Source: Allonocardiopsis opalescens (lineage in GTDB: Bacteria > Actinomycetota > Actinomycetes > Streptosporangiales > Streptosporangiaceae). From it: DNA of 64,000 nt. The stretch is from the NCBI RefSeq assembly GCF_003002095.1, contig NZ_PVZC01000001.1, forward strand, positions 744,001-808,000, read 5' to 3'. Position numbers and translations under genes: made by a program. Under the pieces are notes generated by a model. The model did no database searches, had not been told where the DNA came from, and saw only the letters and a list, made by a program, of their open reading frames with translations. Numbering within the stretch: position 1 is the first letter of the stretch; the number at the start of each line of letters is the position of its first letter. Below, in pieces: positions 9,230-16,894 of the stretch.

Positions 9230-9582
9230 GTTCGATCATTGAGGAGGCGAGCGACGATCCGCTCGCCTTCGGCGAGGCGGCGCTGGACACCCTCGCGGTC
9301 GCGGGCGTCGCCCTGCTGGCTCAGGGGGTGCGGCGCTCGGACCGCCCCGACGCCCTCGTACCCGGGGCCGACGGCGCCGAGGGCGGCGTGCTCGACCTGG
9401 AGGCGAGACTCCCGGCGGACGAGCACGCGCTGTTCACCCGGGTGCTCGCCGCCTTCACCGACCCGCCGCGCCGCGGCGACCGCCGCACGCTCGGGCAGCG
9501 CCGCGCGGACGCGGTGGCCGCCATGTCGCGCCGCGCCCTCGACGCCGAGGCCCGCGGCGGGCGGCGGGCCGCCTTCGACTGA
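9226..9582 (+). CDS. Hypothetical protein, possible DUF222-type fragment
   Basis: 118 residues, starting inside the ATGA overlap with the hydrolase. The C-terminal half contains RTLGQRRADAVAAMSRRAL. From memory this resembles the conserved GQRRADAL segment of DUF222/HNH-endonuclease proteins that are abundant in actinobacteria. The rest of that family (about 400 residues with an HNH motif) is missing. It could be a real small gene or a relic captured next to the hydrolase. No signal peptide or membrane segment is visible. Confidence 0.55.
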   Translation: MSSIIEEASDDPLAFGEAALDTLAVAGVALLAQGVRRSDRPDALVPGADGAEGGVLDLEARLPADEHALFTRVLAAFTDPPRRGDRRTLGQRRADAVAAMSRRALDAEARGGRRAAFD

Positions 9583-9740
9583 TCCCCTGCGCCGTCTCCT
9601 GCTCTTTCCCCTCTCCTCCTCATCCTCCGCCTCGGGGCGCCCGCCGCCGCGGTGCGGCCTCGCGCACAGCTCCCCTCCGAGGTGCGGCGCACCCGGTGGG
9701 CGGCCGTAGGCTGCCTGGGAGCGATCGCGAAGGAGCGAGG

Positions 9741-11183
9741 ATGAGTGCGGAGACAGGGACAGGGCCCAGACGCCACGCCGGGGTCGACGGCGACGCCGCC
9801 GTGCGCGCGTACATCGCTGAGCACGCGGGCGACTTCCTGACCGAGCTCAAGCAGTGGCTGGCGATCCCGTCCATCTCCGCCGACCCGGCGCACCGCGGCG
9901 ACGTCGCCGCCTCCGCCCGCTGGCTGGCCGAGCACCTGCGCGGCACCGGCTTCCCGGTGGTGGAGATCTGGGAGACGGCGGGAGCGCCCGCCGTCTACGC
10001 GGAATGGCCGGCCGCCGATCCGCAGGCGCCCACCGCGCTGGTCTACGGCCACCACGACGTCCAGCCGGCCGATCCGCCGGAGGCCTGGCACCATCCGCCG
10101 TTCGAGCCGGTGGAGCGGGACGGCCGCCTGTACGGCCGCGGCGCCTCCGACGACAAGGGGCAGGTGCTCTTCCACACCCTCGGGCTGCGTGCCGCGCTGG
10201 CCGCGTCGGGCGCGGCGGCCCCGCCGGTCACCCTCAAGCTGCTGGTCGAGGGCGAGGAGGAGTCGGGCTCGCCGCACTTTGCGCCGCTGCTGCGGTCGCG
10301 CCTGGACCGGCTGGCCTGCGATGTGGTGGTGGTCTCCGACACCACCATGTGGGCAGCCGACGTACCGTCCATGTGCACGGGCATGCGGGGCCTCACCGAC
10401 TGCGAGATCAGCCTGTACGGCCCTGACGGCGACCTGCACTCCGGCTCTTTCGGCGGCGCGGTGCCGAATCCGGCCGCCGCCATGGCGCGGCTGCTCGCCG
10501 GGCTGCACGACGACGACGGCCGGGTGGCGGTCCCCGGTTTCTACGACGACGTGGTGGAGCTGACCGGCGCCGAGCGGGAGCTGTTCGGGCGACTGCCCTT
10601 CGACGAGGACGCCTGGCTGGCCACCGCGGGCAGCCGCGCCGCGGCGGGCGAGGCCGGCTACACCACGCTGGAGCGCGTCTGGGCGCGGCCGACCGCCGAG
10701 GTCAACGGGGTCTGGGGCGGCTACACCGGCCCCGGCGGCAAGACGATCGTGCCGCGCTCGGCGCACGCCAAGGTCTCGTTCCGGCTGGTCGCCCACCAGG
10801 AGCCGGGCAGGATCCAGCGGCTCTTCCGCGAGCACGTCGAGCGCTCGGTGCCGCCGGGCCTGCGCGCCGAGGTGGTCTTCCACGGGCCGGGGGTGCGGCC
10901 GTGCTTCTCCGACATCGACGCGCCCGAGGTGCGGGCGGCGCGGCGGGCGATGGAGCGGGCCTTCGGCACCGAGGTGCTGTTCACCCGCGAGGGCGGCAGC
11001 GGGCCCGAGGCCGATCTCGCCGAGATCCTGGCCGCGACGCTGGTCTTCGTCGCCGTGGGCCTGGACGACGACCGCATCCACGCGCCCAACGAGAAGGTCG
11101 AGGTCGACCTGCTGCTCAAGGGGGCCGAGGCGGCCGCCTACCTGTGGTCCGAACTCGCCGGGGCCCGCTCCGGCGCCGGCTGA
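9741..11183 (+). CDS. M20 family dipeptidase/metallopeptidase
   Basis: A 480-residue M20 (ArgE/DapE/CPG2) zinc peptidase. VYGHHDVQP gives the first metal His and Asp, RGASDDKGQ the bridging Asp, and VEGEEESGS the Glu pair (catalytic base plus metal ligand). A dimerisation-type insert and a late metal-binding His (DRIHAPNEK) follow. It matches the cytosolic M20 dipeptidase subfamily (beta-Ala-His dipeptidase/CNDP-like), expected to cleave short peptides. ATG 9741 has an excellent RBS (AAGGAGCGAGG). It is separated from nudC by about 70 bp and may be transcribed with it. Confidence 0.9.
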   Translation: MSAETGTGPRRHAGVDGDAAVRAYIAEHAGDFLTELKQWLAIPSISADPAHRGDVAASARWLAEHLRGTGFPVVEIWETAGAPAVYAEWPAADPQAPTALVYGHHDVQPADPPEAWHHPPFEPVERDGRLYGRGASDDKGQVLFHTLGLRAALAASGAAAPPVTLKLLVEGEEESGSPHFAPLLRSRLDRLACDVVVVSDTTMWAADVPSMCTGMRGLTDCEISLYGPDGDLHSGSFGGAVPNPAAAMARLLAGLHDDDGRVAVPGFYDDVVELTGAERELFGRLPFDEDAWLATAGSRAAAGEAGYTTLERVWARPTAEVNGVWGGYTGPGGKTIVPRSAHAKVSFRLVAHQEPGRIQRLFREHVERSVPPGLRAEVVFHGPGVRPCFSDIDAPEVRAARRAMERAFGTEVLFTREGGSGPEADLAEILAATLVFVAVGLDDDRIHAPNEKVEVDLLLKGAEAAAYLWSELAGARSGAG

Positions 11184-11255
11184 CCGGGTCCCGGGGCGGC
11201 GAGGGGCCGTTCCGGCGGGGGCGGACGGCGGGCGGCGCGGTACGAGGGGAGCAGG

Positions 11256-12179
11256 ATGAAGGACGACCGGAGCGCGGCGGAAGCCCGCCGCGGCGGGCTG
11301 CGCCCGGCGCTATCACGGAGCGGCGTCGACCTGGCGGGCTACCGCCGCAAGGACGACGCCTGGCTGGCCGCGGCCTGGGCGGATCCCCGCACCCGGGTGC
11401 TGGTGGTGGCCGAGGGGCACGCGCTGGTGGCGGGCTCGCCGCCGGGGCTGATGCTGGTCGAGCCGGCCGCCGCGCCCGAGGGAGAGCGGATCCTGCTTGG
11501 CGTCGACGGCGAGGGCGTCGCCTACTTCTCGGTGCACGCGCCGCTGCCGGTGGTCGAGGGCGGTGCCCCCGGAGACCTGCGCCGCTACGGCGCGCTGCTG
11601 TCGGACCGCGACGCCGGGCTGCTCACCCAGGCGGCGGCGCTGGACGCGTGGCACGCGGGGAACCGCTTCTGCCCGCGCTGCGGCGGGCCGACCCGGCTCG
11701 CCGCGGCCGGCCATGTGCGGATCTGCGAGCGCGAGGGCATCGAGCACTTCCCGCGCACCGACCCGGCCGTGATCATGCTGGTGCACGACGGCGACCGCTG
11801 CCTGTTGGCGCACAATCCGCGCTGGCCGGACGAGCGCAGGGTCTCGGTGCTGGCCGGCTTCGTGGAGGCGGGGGAGTCGGCGGAGCAGGCGGTGGTGCGC
11901 GAGGTGGCCGAGGAGGTGGGCGTCGCCGTGCAGCGGCCGGAGTTCCTCGGCAGCCAGCCATGGCCGTTCCCGCGCAGCCTGATGCTGGGCTTCACCGCCC
12001 GTGCGACCGGGCGGGCCGAGCGCACGGACTTCGAGGAGATCACGCAGGTGTACTGGTTCACCCGCGCGGAGCTGCGCGAGGCGGTGGACGCCGACCGGAT
12101 CAGGCTGCCGGGCTCGGTCTCGATCGCGCGCAAGCTGATCGAGCACTGGTACGGCGGGGAACTGCCCGGGGAGTGGTGA
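11256..12179 (+). CDS. nudC: NAD(+) diphosphatase NudC (Nudix)
   Basis: 307 residues. A zinc-ribbon segment (FCPRCGGP ... RICEREG) is followed by HFPRTDPAVI. The Nudix box is GFVEAGESAEQAVVREVAEE. The NADH-pyrophosphatase signature SQPWPFPRS follows it and separates NudC from other Nudix proteins. It hydrolyses NAD(H) to NMN(H) and AMP, and in other bacteria removes NAD caps from RNA. The second half of the zinc ribbon has one Cys instead of two, with HFPR in that place, which seems normal for actinobacterial forms. The start at 11256 has a GGGGAGCAGG RBS. Proximity to adnAB and uvrD2 matches mycobacterial synteny. Confidence 0.92.
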   Translation: MKDDRSAAEARRGGLRPALSRSGVDLAGYRRKDDAWLAAAWADPRTRVLVVAEGHALVAGSPPGLMLVEPAAAPEGERILLGVDGEGVAYFSVHAPLPVVEGGAPGDLRRYGALLSDRDAGLLTQAAALDAWHAGNRFCPRCGGPTRLAAAGHVRICEREGIEHFPRTDPAVIMLVHDGDRCLLAHNPRWPDERRVSVLAGFVEAGESAEQAVVREVAEEVGVAVQRPEFLGSQPWPFPRSLMLGFTARATGRAERTDFEEITQVYWFTRAELREAVDADRIRLPGSVSIARKLIEHWYGGELPGEW

Positions 12180-12203
12180 GCCGGGCGGGTGGAGGTGCCG
12201 GGC

Positions 12204-12434
12204 TCAGGCGACCTCGATGTCGAACTCGCCGTCCTTGGCGCCCAGGACGAAGGCGTCCCACTCGCCCTGCGTGAAGATCAGCGGCGGGGTGGGGTCGTTC
12301 GCCTTGCGCATCGCGATGAACTCGCCGACGAAGGCGATCTCGACGGCGTCGGCGTCGGGCGGGCTGTCGGGGCTGCGCAGCCATTCGGCGCCGGAGAGGT
12401 CCAGCTGCTGGGGCGTGGGCTTTTCGTCGCTCAT
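12204..12434 (-). CDS. DUF397 domain-containing protein
   Basis: 76 residues from the Met at 12434. It shows DUF397 hallmarks: an LDLSGAEWLRS opening, VEIAFVGEFIAMR in the middle, and a C-terminal LIFTQGEWDAFVLGAKDGEF. DUF397 proteins are small actinobacterial partners of XRE-type DNA-binding proteins in developmental switches. Here no XRE gene is adjacent, so it is an orphan copy. It is convergent with nudC. Confidence 0.85.
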   Translation of the reverse strand: MSDEKPTPQQLDLSGAEWLRSPDSPPDADAVEIAFVGEFIAMRKANDPTPPLIFTQGEWDAFVLGAKDGEFDIEVA

Positions 12435-12509
12435 AGTGACTGCGATCCTAATGCACGGCCGCGCGGCGCGGCGGGGCTTCACGCGCCGGCTCCAGCGGTG
12501 CGCGCGCCC

Positions 12510-13016
12510 TCAGCGCCTGCGCCTGGCGGCGCCTCCGCCGCCCGGCTGGGGTCTGGCCAGTTCGGCCGGGAGCGGTACCAGCGGATTGGTCGCGCTGGTC
12601 ACCACGTCGCCGGCCACCTCAGCCACCCGCCGACCGCCGGAGCGCGCCACCTGGCGCAGCCGCTCGAAGGCGTCGCGCGGCGAGACGCGGTGCCGCTCCG
12701 TGACGACGCCGATCGCCTGCTCGACGACCACTCGGGTGTTCAGGGCGTGCTCGAGCTGCGCCACCGTGACGCGCAGCCGCTCGGCCTCACCGGCTCCGTC
12801 GGGCGCGCGGGGCGGCCGCCCCGGCGGCCGGCCGCCGGGGTGCTCGGACGCCTGCTCCTCGGCGGCGATGAGGTCGGCGAGGACCATCGCGCTGGTGAGG
12901 TCGCCCAGCTCGGTGCCGCCCACCCGCCAGCCGGCGGAGGTGCGGTGGATCGTCTGCTCGGTCCCCCGGTCGGCGACGGCGACCGCCGCCGCGGAGTGAT
13001 CACTCCTGCTCGGCAA
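12510..13016 (-). CDS. ANTAR domain protein (possible RNA-binding antiterminator)
   Basis: 168 residues from a TTG start at 13016, which is preceded by AAGGAGAAAC inside the end of the mycoredoxin gene. The C-terminal half (LEHALNTRVVVEQAIGVV, then SPRDAFERLRQVAR) is the three-helix ANTAR domain. That domain binds two-hexaloop RNAs to prevent termination. The N-terminal part has no recognisable GAF or response-regulator domain. The 17-bp overlap with the upstream mrx gene implies coupled translation, so its expression should follow the thiol-stress promoter proposed at 13323-13348. The exact start remains uncertain because ATG and GTG codons are available further in. Confidence 0.75.
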   Translation of the reverse strand: MPSRSDHSAAAVAVADRGTEQTIHRTSAGWRVGGTELGDLTSAMVLADLIAAEEQASEHPGGRPPGRPPRAPDGAGEAERLRVTVAQLEHALNTRVVVEQAIGVVTERHRVSPRDAFERLRQVARSGGRRVAEVAGDVVTSATNPLVPLPAELARPQPGGGGAARRRR

Positions 13017-13278
13017 GTTTCTCCTTGATCTGGGCGACGGACGGGTTGGTCAGCGCCGCACCGTCGGCGAAGACGACGGTGGGCACGGTCTGGTTCCCGC
13101 CGTTGACGCTCATCACGAAGCGTGCGGCCTCGGGGTCGCGCTCGATGTCGACCTCGCGGACCTCGATGCCCTCCCGCGACAGCTGGCCCTTGAGGCGCTT
13201 GCAGAACCCGCACCACGGGGTGGTGTACATGGTGATTCTGGCCGTCGTGGCCTCGGCGGGGCTTGCAGGGCTGGCCAT
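13000..13278 (-). CDS. mrx1: Mycoredoxin (glutaredoxin-fold mycothiol-dependent reductase)
   Basis: A 92-residue glutaredoxin-like protein. The active site WCGFCKRLK corresponds to the CxxC of mycoredoxin-1, with the cis-Pro loop QTVPTVVF and a C-terminal NPSVAQIKEKL helix. It uses mycothiol to reduce mixed disulfides on proteins in the cytosol. ATG 13278 has an AAGGAG RBS. A SigR-type promoter (GGAAG-N18-GTT) lies 45-70 bp upstream on the minus strand, consistent with thiol-oxidative-stress control. It is followed by an overlapping ANTAR gene. Confidence 0.92.
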   Translation of the reverse strand: MASPASPAEATTARITMYTTPWCGFCKRLKGQLSREGIEVREVDIERDPEAARFVMSVNGGNQTVPTVVFADGAALTNPSVAQIKEKLAEQE

Positions 13279-13322
13279 GGACGCTCTCCTTGGGGTGAGT
13301 CACCGATCGCGACGCTGCTTGC

Positions 13323-13348
13323 AACGCCCGATATGCCCGCTTCCTTCC
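13323..13348 (-). promoter_or_regulatory. Putative SigR-type promoter for mycoredoxin
   Basis: Read on the minus strand, GGAAG (13348-13344), an 18-bp spacer and GTT (13325-13323) match the SigR/SigH consensus GGAAT-N18-GTT with one mismatch. The spacing gives a short untranslated leader before the mrx start at 13278. Mycoredoxin genes belong to SigR/SigH regulons in streptomycetes and mycobacteria, and sigR itself is in this window at 58.4 kb. Confidence 0.65.
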
Positions 13349-13392
13349 CGGTCGCAGTGCGGTGGAGGCCGCACCGGATGGCCGGAGGCCAC

Positions 13393-13407
13393 GTCACGAC
13401 CCGTGAC
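13393..13407. promoter_or_regulatory. Perfect dyad GTCACG-ACC-CGTGAC in divergent region
   Basis: A 6-bp perfect inverted repeat with a 3-bp spacer lies in the 331-bp region (13279-13609) between mrx1 (-) and the permease-prefix pair (+). It is a plausible operator for the rightward genes. No helix-turn-helix gene is immediately adjacent except PadR at 15.4 kb, whose own site looks different. Apart from this dyad and the SigR-type promoter, nothing else is obvious in the gap. Confidence 0.35.
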
Positions 13408-13609
13408 CCCTTCGTAGAGTATGCCTTCTTTGTCTGGCCTGTTCTGCGAATCCGCGGGTCGGCCGCCGGTGCCCCGCGACCTCGGGCGCGACCGCCCTCG
13501 GGGATGCCTCAGGGTCCGCTCGGGGGTGAACCGGGGGCGGGGGGCCGGGTGCGCGCGGGCGGGCTCGCCTAGGGTAGCCGGTGACGGTGAGTCGCACGGT
13601 GAGGCGAAT

Positions 13610-14341
13610 ATGCACAAGAGGGCGGCGGCCCGCGCGGCCGGGGACCCGGTGGCCGGCTACGTCGGCGAACTCGGCGCGGCCCTGGCGGGTCCGGCCCGCG
13701 CCAAAGCCGACATCCTGGCGGAGGTCTCCGACGGCCTGACCGACGCCGCCGAGGCCTACGAGGCGGCCGGCCTGGACCGCGCGGAGGCGCGGCGGCGGGC
13801 CGTGGCCGACTTCGGCCCGGTCGCCGAGATCGCCGCCGGCTTCCAGGCCGAGCTGCTGTGCGGCCGTGCGCGGCTGCTCGCGGTCTGCGCCGTGGTCGTC
13901 CCGCTGTCGGTACTGGCCTCCACCACCGTGCTGTGGAGCTCCTCCGGATCGCCGGAGGATGCCCGCCGGTGGCGGGAGCAGCCCGACGGGGTGCTGCTGC
14001 TGGCCCAGGCGGTCGACGCCTCGCACCTGCTGTCGGCGCTGGTCGGCGCGGTGGTGCTCGTCCTCCTCGCCCGCAGCGCCAGGCGCGGGGGCGGCGTCGT
14101 GCGGCTGGTGCGCGGGGCCGGTGTCGCGGTGCTCGCGGTCCAGGGCTTCGCCGCGCTCGCCGGCTGGCTGCTGAACGCCGTGGCCGACCTGCCGCCCGAG
14201 CACTACGCCGGCATGATGCCGGCCACACTCGTGTTCGGCGTCGGCACGCTGCTCAACGCGACCGTCGTCGTGCTCGCGGTGCTCTGCGCCCTGGGGTCGG
14301 GGCCCGCGGCCGCCGCCCCCGCCAGGACGGAGGCGGCGTGA
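13610..14341 (+). CDS. Permease-prefix (HAAS-type) membrane protein 1
   Basis: 243 residues. The cytosolic N-terminal about 85 residues (DPVAGYVGELGAAL ... EARRRAVADFGPVAEIA) match the permease-prefix/HAAS signaling domain that usually precedes membrane parts in genes linked to PadR regulators. About four hydrophobic segments follow. There is no ABC or FtsX domain, so a transport role is not supported. ATG 13610 is chosen. It overlaps its paralog by GTGA. The neighbouring PadR gene is in the opposite orientation and converges on the pair. Confidence 0.75.
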   Translation: MHKRAAARAAGDPVAGYVGELGAALAGPARAKADILAEVSDGLTDAAEAYEAAGLDRAEARRRAVADFGPVAEIAAGFQAELLCGRARLLAVCAVVVPLSVLASTTVLWSSSGSPEDARRWREQPDGVLLLAQAVDASHLLSALVGAVVLVLLARSARRGGGVVRLVRGAGVAVLAVQGFAALAGWLLNAVADLPPEHYAGMMPATLVFGVGTLLNATVVVLAVLCALGSGPAAAAPARTEAA

Positions 14342-15087
14342 TCCCGGCCGCGGGCCGGCCGCCCGGCCGCCGGGGCGGCGGCGATCCGGTGGACGCCTAC
14401 GTGCGCGGCCTGGGGCGCGCGCTGGTGGGGGCGCGCCGGGAGAAGGCGGACATGCTGGCGGAGGTGGCCGACGGGCTGACCGACGCGGCCGAGGCCTACG
14501 AGGCCGAAGGGTTGGAGCGCGCGGAGGCGCGGCGGCGGGCCGTGGCCGACTTCGGCACCGTCGCCGAGGTCGCGCCCCACTTCCAGGCGGAGCTGCACCG
14601 CTCCCAGGGGCGCCGGCTGGCCGTGCTGGTGGCGGTGGTGTCGCCGGCCGGGCAGGCGGCCTCCTCGTCGCTGTGGACGGCGAGCACTCCGCGGGAGTGG
14701 CGGCTGTGGCAGGCCCAGCCGGATTGGCTGGTCGCGGTCAGCACCGCGGTGGACGCCGTCCCGCTGCTCGTCGTGCCGGGCGCGGTGGCGCTCTGGCTGC
14801 TGCTGCGGCGCTCGGCGCGCCGGGCGGCCGACCCCGCCCGGCTGGTGGCCGGCACCTCGGCCCTGGTGCTCGCGATGGCCCTGCTGCCGACGGCCACCGG
14901 GGTGGTCTTCGCGCTCGGCGGTGCGGGCGATGTGCTGGGCCACATGCTGCCGAGGATGGCGAGCCTGGTGATGGCGGTGCTGTACCTGGTCCACCTGGTG
15001 CTGGCCGTCCTGGCGGTGCGCTCGCTGGCGGCGCTGGCCGCCTCCCGGCGCGCCGGGAGGCTCAGGCGCCCTGCGGCCGGGGGTTGA
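14338..15087 (+). CDS. Permease-prefix (HAAS-type) membrane protein 2
   Basis: 249 residues, from a GTG overlapping the previous stop. It is a tandem paralog of the upstream gene: the stretch EARRRAVADFG and the surrounding helix are nearly identical, and the protein again ends in roughly four transmembrane segments. The two copies probably arose by duplication and may heterodimerise. The 3' end overlaps the end of the convergent padR gene by 26 bp, so the two transcripts are antisense at their tails. Confidence 0.75.
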   Translation: MIPAAGRPPGRRGGGDPVDAYVRGLGRALVGARREKADMLAEVADGLTDAAEAYEAEGLERAEARRRAVADFGTVAEVAPHFQAELHRSQGRRLAVLVAVVSPAGQAASSSLWTASTPREWRLWQAQPDWLVAVSTAVDAVPLLVVPGAVALWLLLRRSARRAADPARLVAGTSALVLAMALLPTATGVVFALGGAGDVLGHMLPRMASLVMAVLYLVHLVLAVLAVRSLAALAASRRAGRLRRPAAGG

Positions 15088-15451
15088 GCACCTGGCCGAT
15101 GGCCCGGGTGAACTCCAGCCAGGAGCTGCGCTGGTCGGCGAGCTCGGCCCGGCCCGCCCGGGTCAGCCGGTAGGTGCGGCGCCTGCGGCCGCCCACCACG
15201 TCCCACTCGCTGGCCACGAACCCGGCCCGCTCCAGCCGGCGCAGCGCCGGATAGACGGTGCCGGTGGGGAGGTCGAGCGCTCCGCCGCTGCGCTCCTGCA
15301 GGGCCTCGATGATCGCGTAGCCGTGCCTCGGCTCGTGCTCGACCACGGCCAGGATCAGGGCGTCGAGGTGCCCGCGCAGCGTGTTGGGGTCCACGCCAGC
15401 CGAGTCTAGGCGCGCGGGCGCTCCCGCGCTGGGGCCGGTGCGATTTTCCAT
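15062..15451 (-). CDS. PadR family transcriptional regulator
   Basis: 129 residues with the PadR winged helix: LDALILAVVEHEPRHGYAI, then GTVYPALRRLERAGFV (recognition helix) and a GGRRRRTYRLT wing. A C-terminal helix supports dimerisation. The ATG at 15451 is embedded in the left half of a large palindromic operator (15450-15496), so the protein very likely represses itself and the divergent cydABDC operon. The ligand is unknown. Its tail overlaps the permease-prefix pair, and PadR genes commonly accompany such genes. Confidence 0.9.
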   Translation of the reverse strand: MENRTGPSAGAPARLDSAGVDPNTLRGHLDALILAVVEHEPRHGYAIIEALQERSGGALDLPTGTVYPALRRLERAGFVASEWDVVGGRRRRTYRLTRAGRAELADQRSSWLEFTRAIGQVLNPRPQGA

Positions 15452-15496
15452 GTAGCCACACTACATGTAGATTCGCTATATGTAGAGTGGCTACAT
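15450..15496. promoter_or_regulatory. Twin PadR operator between padR and cydA
   Basis: Two 17-bp ATGT-N9-ACAT boxes (15450-15466 and 15480-15496) are near-perfect inverted copies of one another: left ATGTAGCCACACTACAT, right ATGTAGAGTGGCTACAT. Each fits the ATGT...ACAT pattern of PadR sites. The left box includes the padR start codon. The AT-rich centre with TATATG is the only promoter-like sequence before cydA (start 15524). This architecture predicts cooperative binding and simultaneous repression of both divergent genes. Confidence 0.8.
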
Positions 15497-15523
15497 CGAC
15501 GATCGTCCGAAGGGGAGGCCCGG

Positions 15524-16849
15524 ATGGAGGCCCTGGAGCTCGCCCGCACCCAGTTCGCGGTCACGGCGGGCATGCACTTCCTGTTCGTCCTGCTCACGCT
15601 CGGCCTCGCCCCGGCCGTCGCGATCCTGGAGACCCGGTACGCCATCACCCGCAGACCCGTGCTCCTGCGGATGACGCGCTTCTGGGGCCAGGTGTACGTG
15701 ATCAACTACGCGCTCGGCATCCTCACCGGGCTGGTGATGGAGTTCCAGTTCGGCATCGCCTGGAGCGGCCTGGCGCACTTCGTCGGCAACGTCTTCGGCG
15801 CGCCGATCGCGCTGGAGACGCTGCTCGCCTTCTTCCTGGAGTCCACCTTCCTGGCCCTGTGGATCTTCGGCTGGCACCGCTTCGGCGTCTGGACGCACTG
15901 CCTGCTGATCTGGCTGGTGACCCTCACCGCCTACATGTCGGCGGTGTGGATCATGGTGGCCAACTCCTTCATGCAGCACCCGGTCGGCTACGAGATCCGC
16001 GACGGAGTCGGCCACCTCACCGACTTCGGCGCACTGGTGGCCAACCAGAGCACCTGGTACGCGATCCCGCACATCGTCGGCGCGGCCGCCCTCGCCACCG
16101 GCTTCCTGTTCGTCGGCGCGGCCGCCTTCCACTTCCTGCGCCGCCGCGAGCTGCGCCGTGCCGTCGCGAAGAAGCGCCTCGCCGCGGCCCCGCCCGGCGT
16201 CGCCGCCGACCGCGACCTGTTCCTGCGCACGATGCGCTTCGGCGTGCTGCTCGCCGCTTTCGGCTCGTTTCTCGCAGTCAGCGCCGGCTTCGCCCGTTTC
16301 TCCTACGTCGGCGCGCAGCAGCCGATGAAGATGGCGAACTTCGCCCACGCCGAGCCCGGGGACGTCGCGGCCGCCCAGCGGCTGCTGACCGAGCAGTTCG
16401 GCCCCGGCGACTACGAGTTGAGCCCGATGGTGGCCACCGCGTCGATGTTCATGGATCTCAGCGGCAACCTGTATTTCGTCATCGCCAACATGGTCATGGC
16501 GCCGCTGCTGGCGTTCAACACGCTGGCCCGGTTCCGCCCCGTGCTCGCCCTGCTGGTGCTGCTGCCGCCGCTGCCCTTCCTCACCGCCATCGCGGGCTGG
16601 ATCTACCGCGAGATGGGCCGCCAGCCCTGGGTGGTGTACGGGGAGCTGACGGTGGAGCAGGCCGTCTCGCCCATCGACCCGGCGACGCTGACGGCCTCGC
16701 TGGCCGGCTTCACCGTGCTGTTCGGCGTGCTCTTCTGCGTCAACTGGACGCTCATCCTGCGCACCATCGGCCGCGGCCCCGACCGGGTCGCGCTGGGCGC
16801 GCCGCCCCCGGAGGCGGCGCCCGCCCCCGTACCCGCCGCCACCCTCTAG
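15524..16849 (+). CDS. cydA: Cytochrome bd oxidase subunit I
   Basis: 441 residues and polytopic. His18 in TAGMHF matches the haem b595/d ligand. ETLLAFFLESTFLALW corresponds to the conserved Glu-bearing GFFLEATF helix of the proton pathway. The QQPMKMA motif contains the haem b558 Met, and GRQPWVVYG is the CydA signature. The Q-loop is short. It oxidises menaquinol or another quinol and reduces O2 to water without proton pumping, with high O2 affinity. ATG 15524 has a GGGGAGG RBS. It is first gene of cydABDC, directly downstream of the PadR operator. Confidence 0.95.
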   Translation: MEALELARTQFAVTAGMHFLFVLLTLGLAPAVAILETRYAITRRPVLLRMTRFWGQVYVINYALGILTGLVMEFQFGIAWSGLAHFVGNVFGAPIALETLLAFFLESTFLALWIFGWHRFGVWTHCLLIWLVTLTAYMSAVWIMVANSFMQHPVGYEIRDGVGHLTDFGALVANQSTWYAIPHIVGAAALATGFLFVGAAAFHFLRRRELRRAVAKKRLAAAPPGVAADRDLFLRTMRFGVLLAAFGSFLAVSAGFARFSYVGAQQPMKMANFAHAEPGDVAAAQRLLTEQFGPGDYELSPMVATASMFMDLSGNLYFVIANMVMAPLLAFNTLARFRPVLALLVLLPPLPFLTAIAGWIYREMGRQPWVVYGELTVEQAVSPIDPATLTASLAGFTVLFGVLFCVNWTLILRTIGRGPDRVALGAPPPEAAPAPVPAATL

Positions 16850-16894
16850 TGCCGCGCGACGGCACGGACCTGTTCGAGGAAGTGATGGAGAGCG

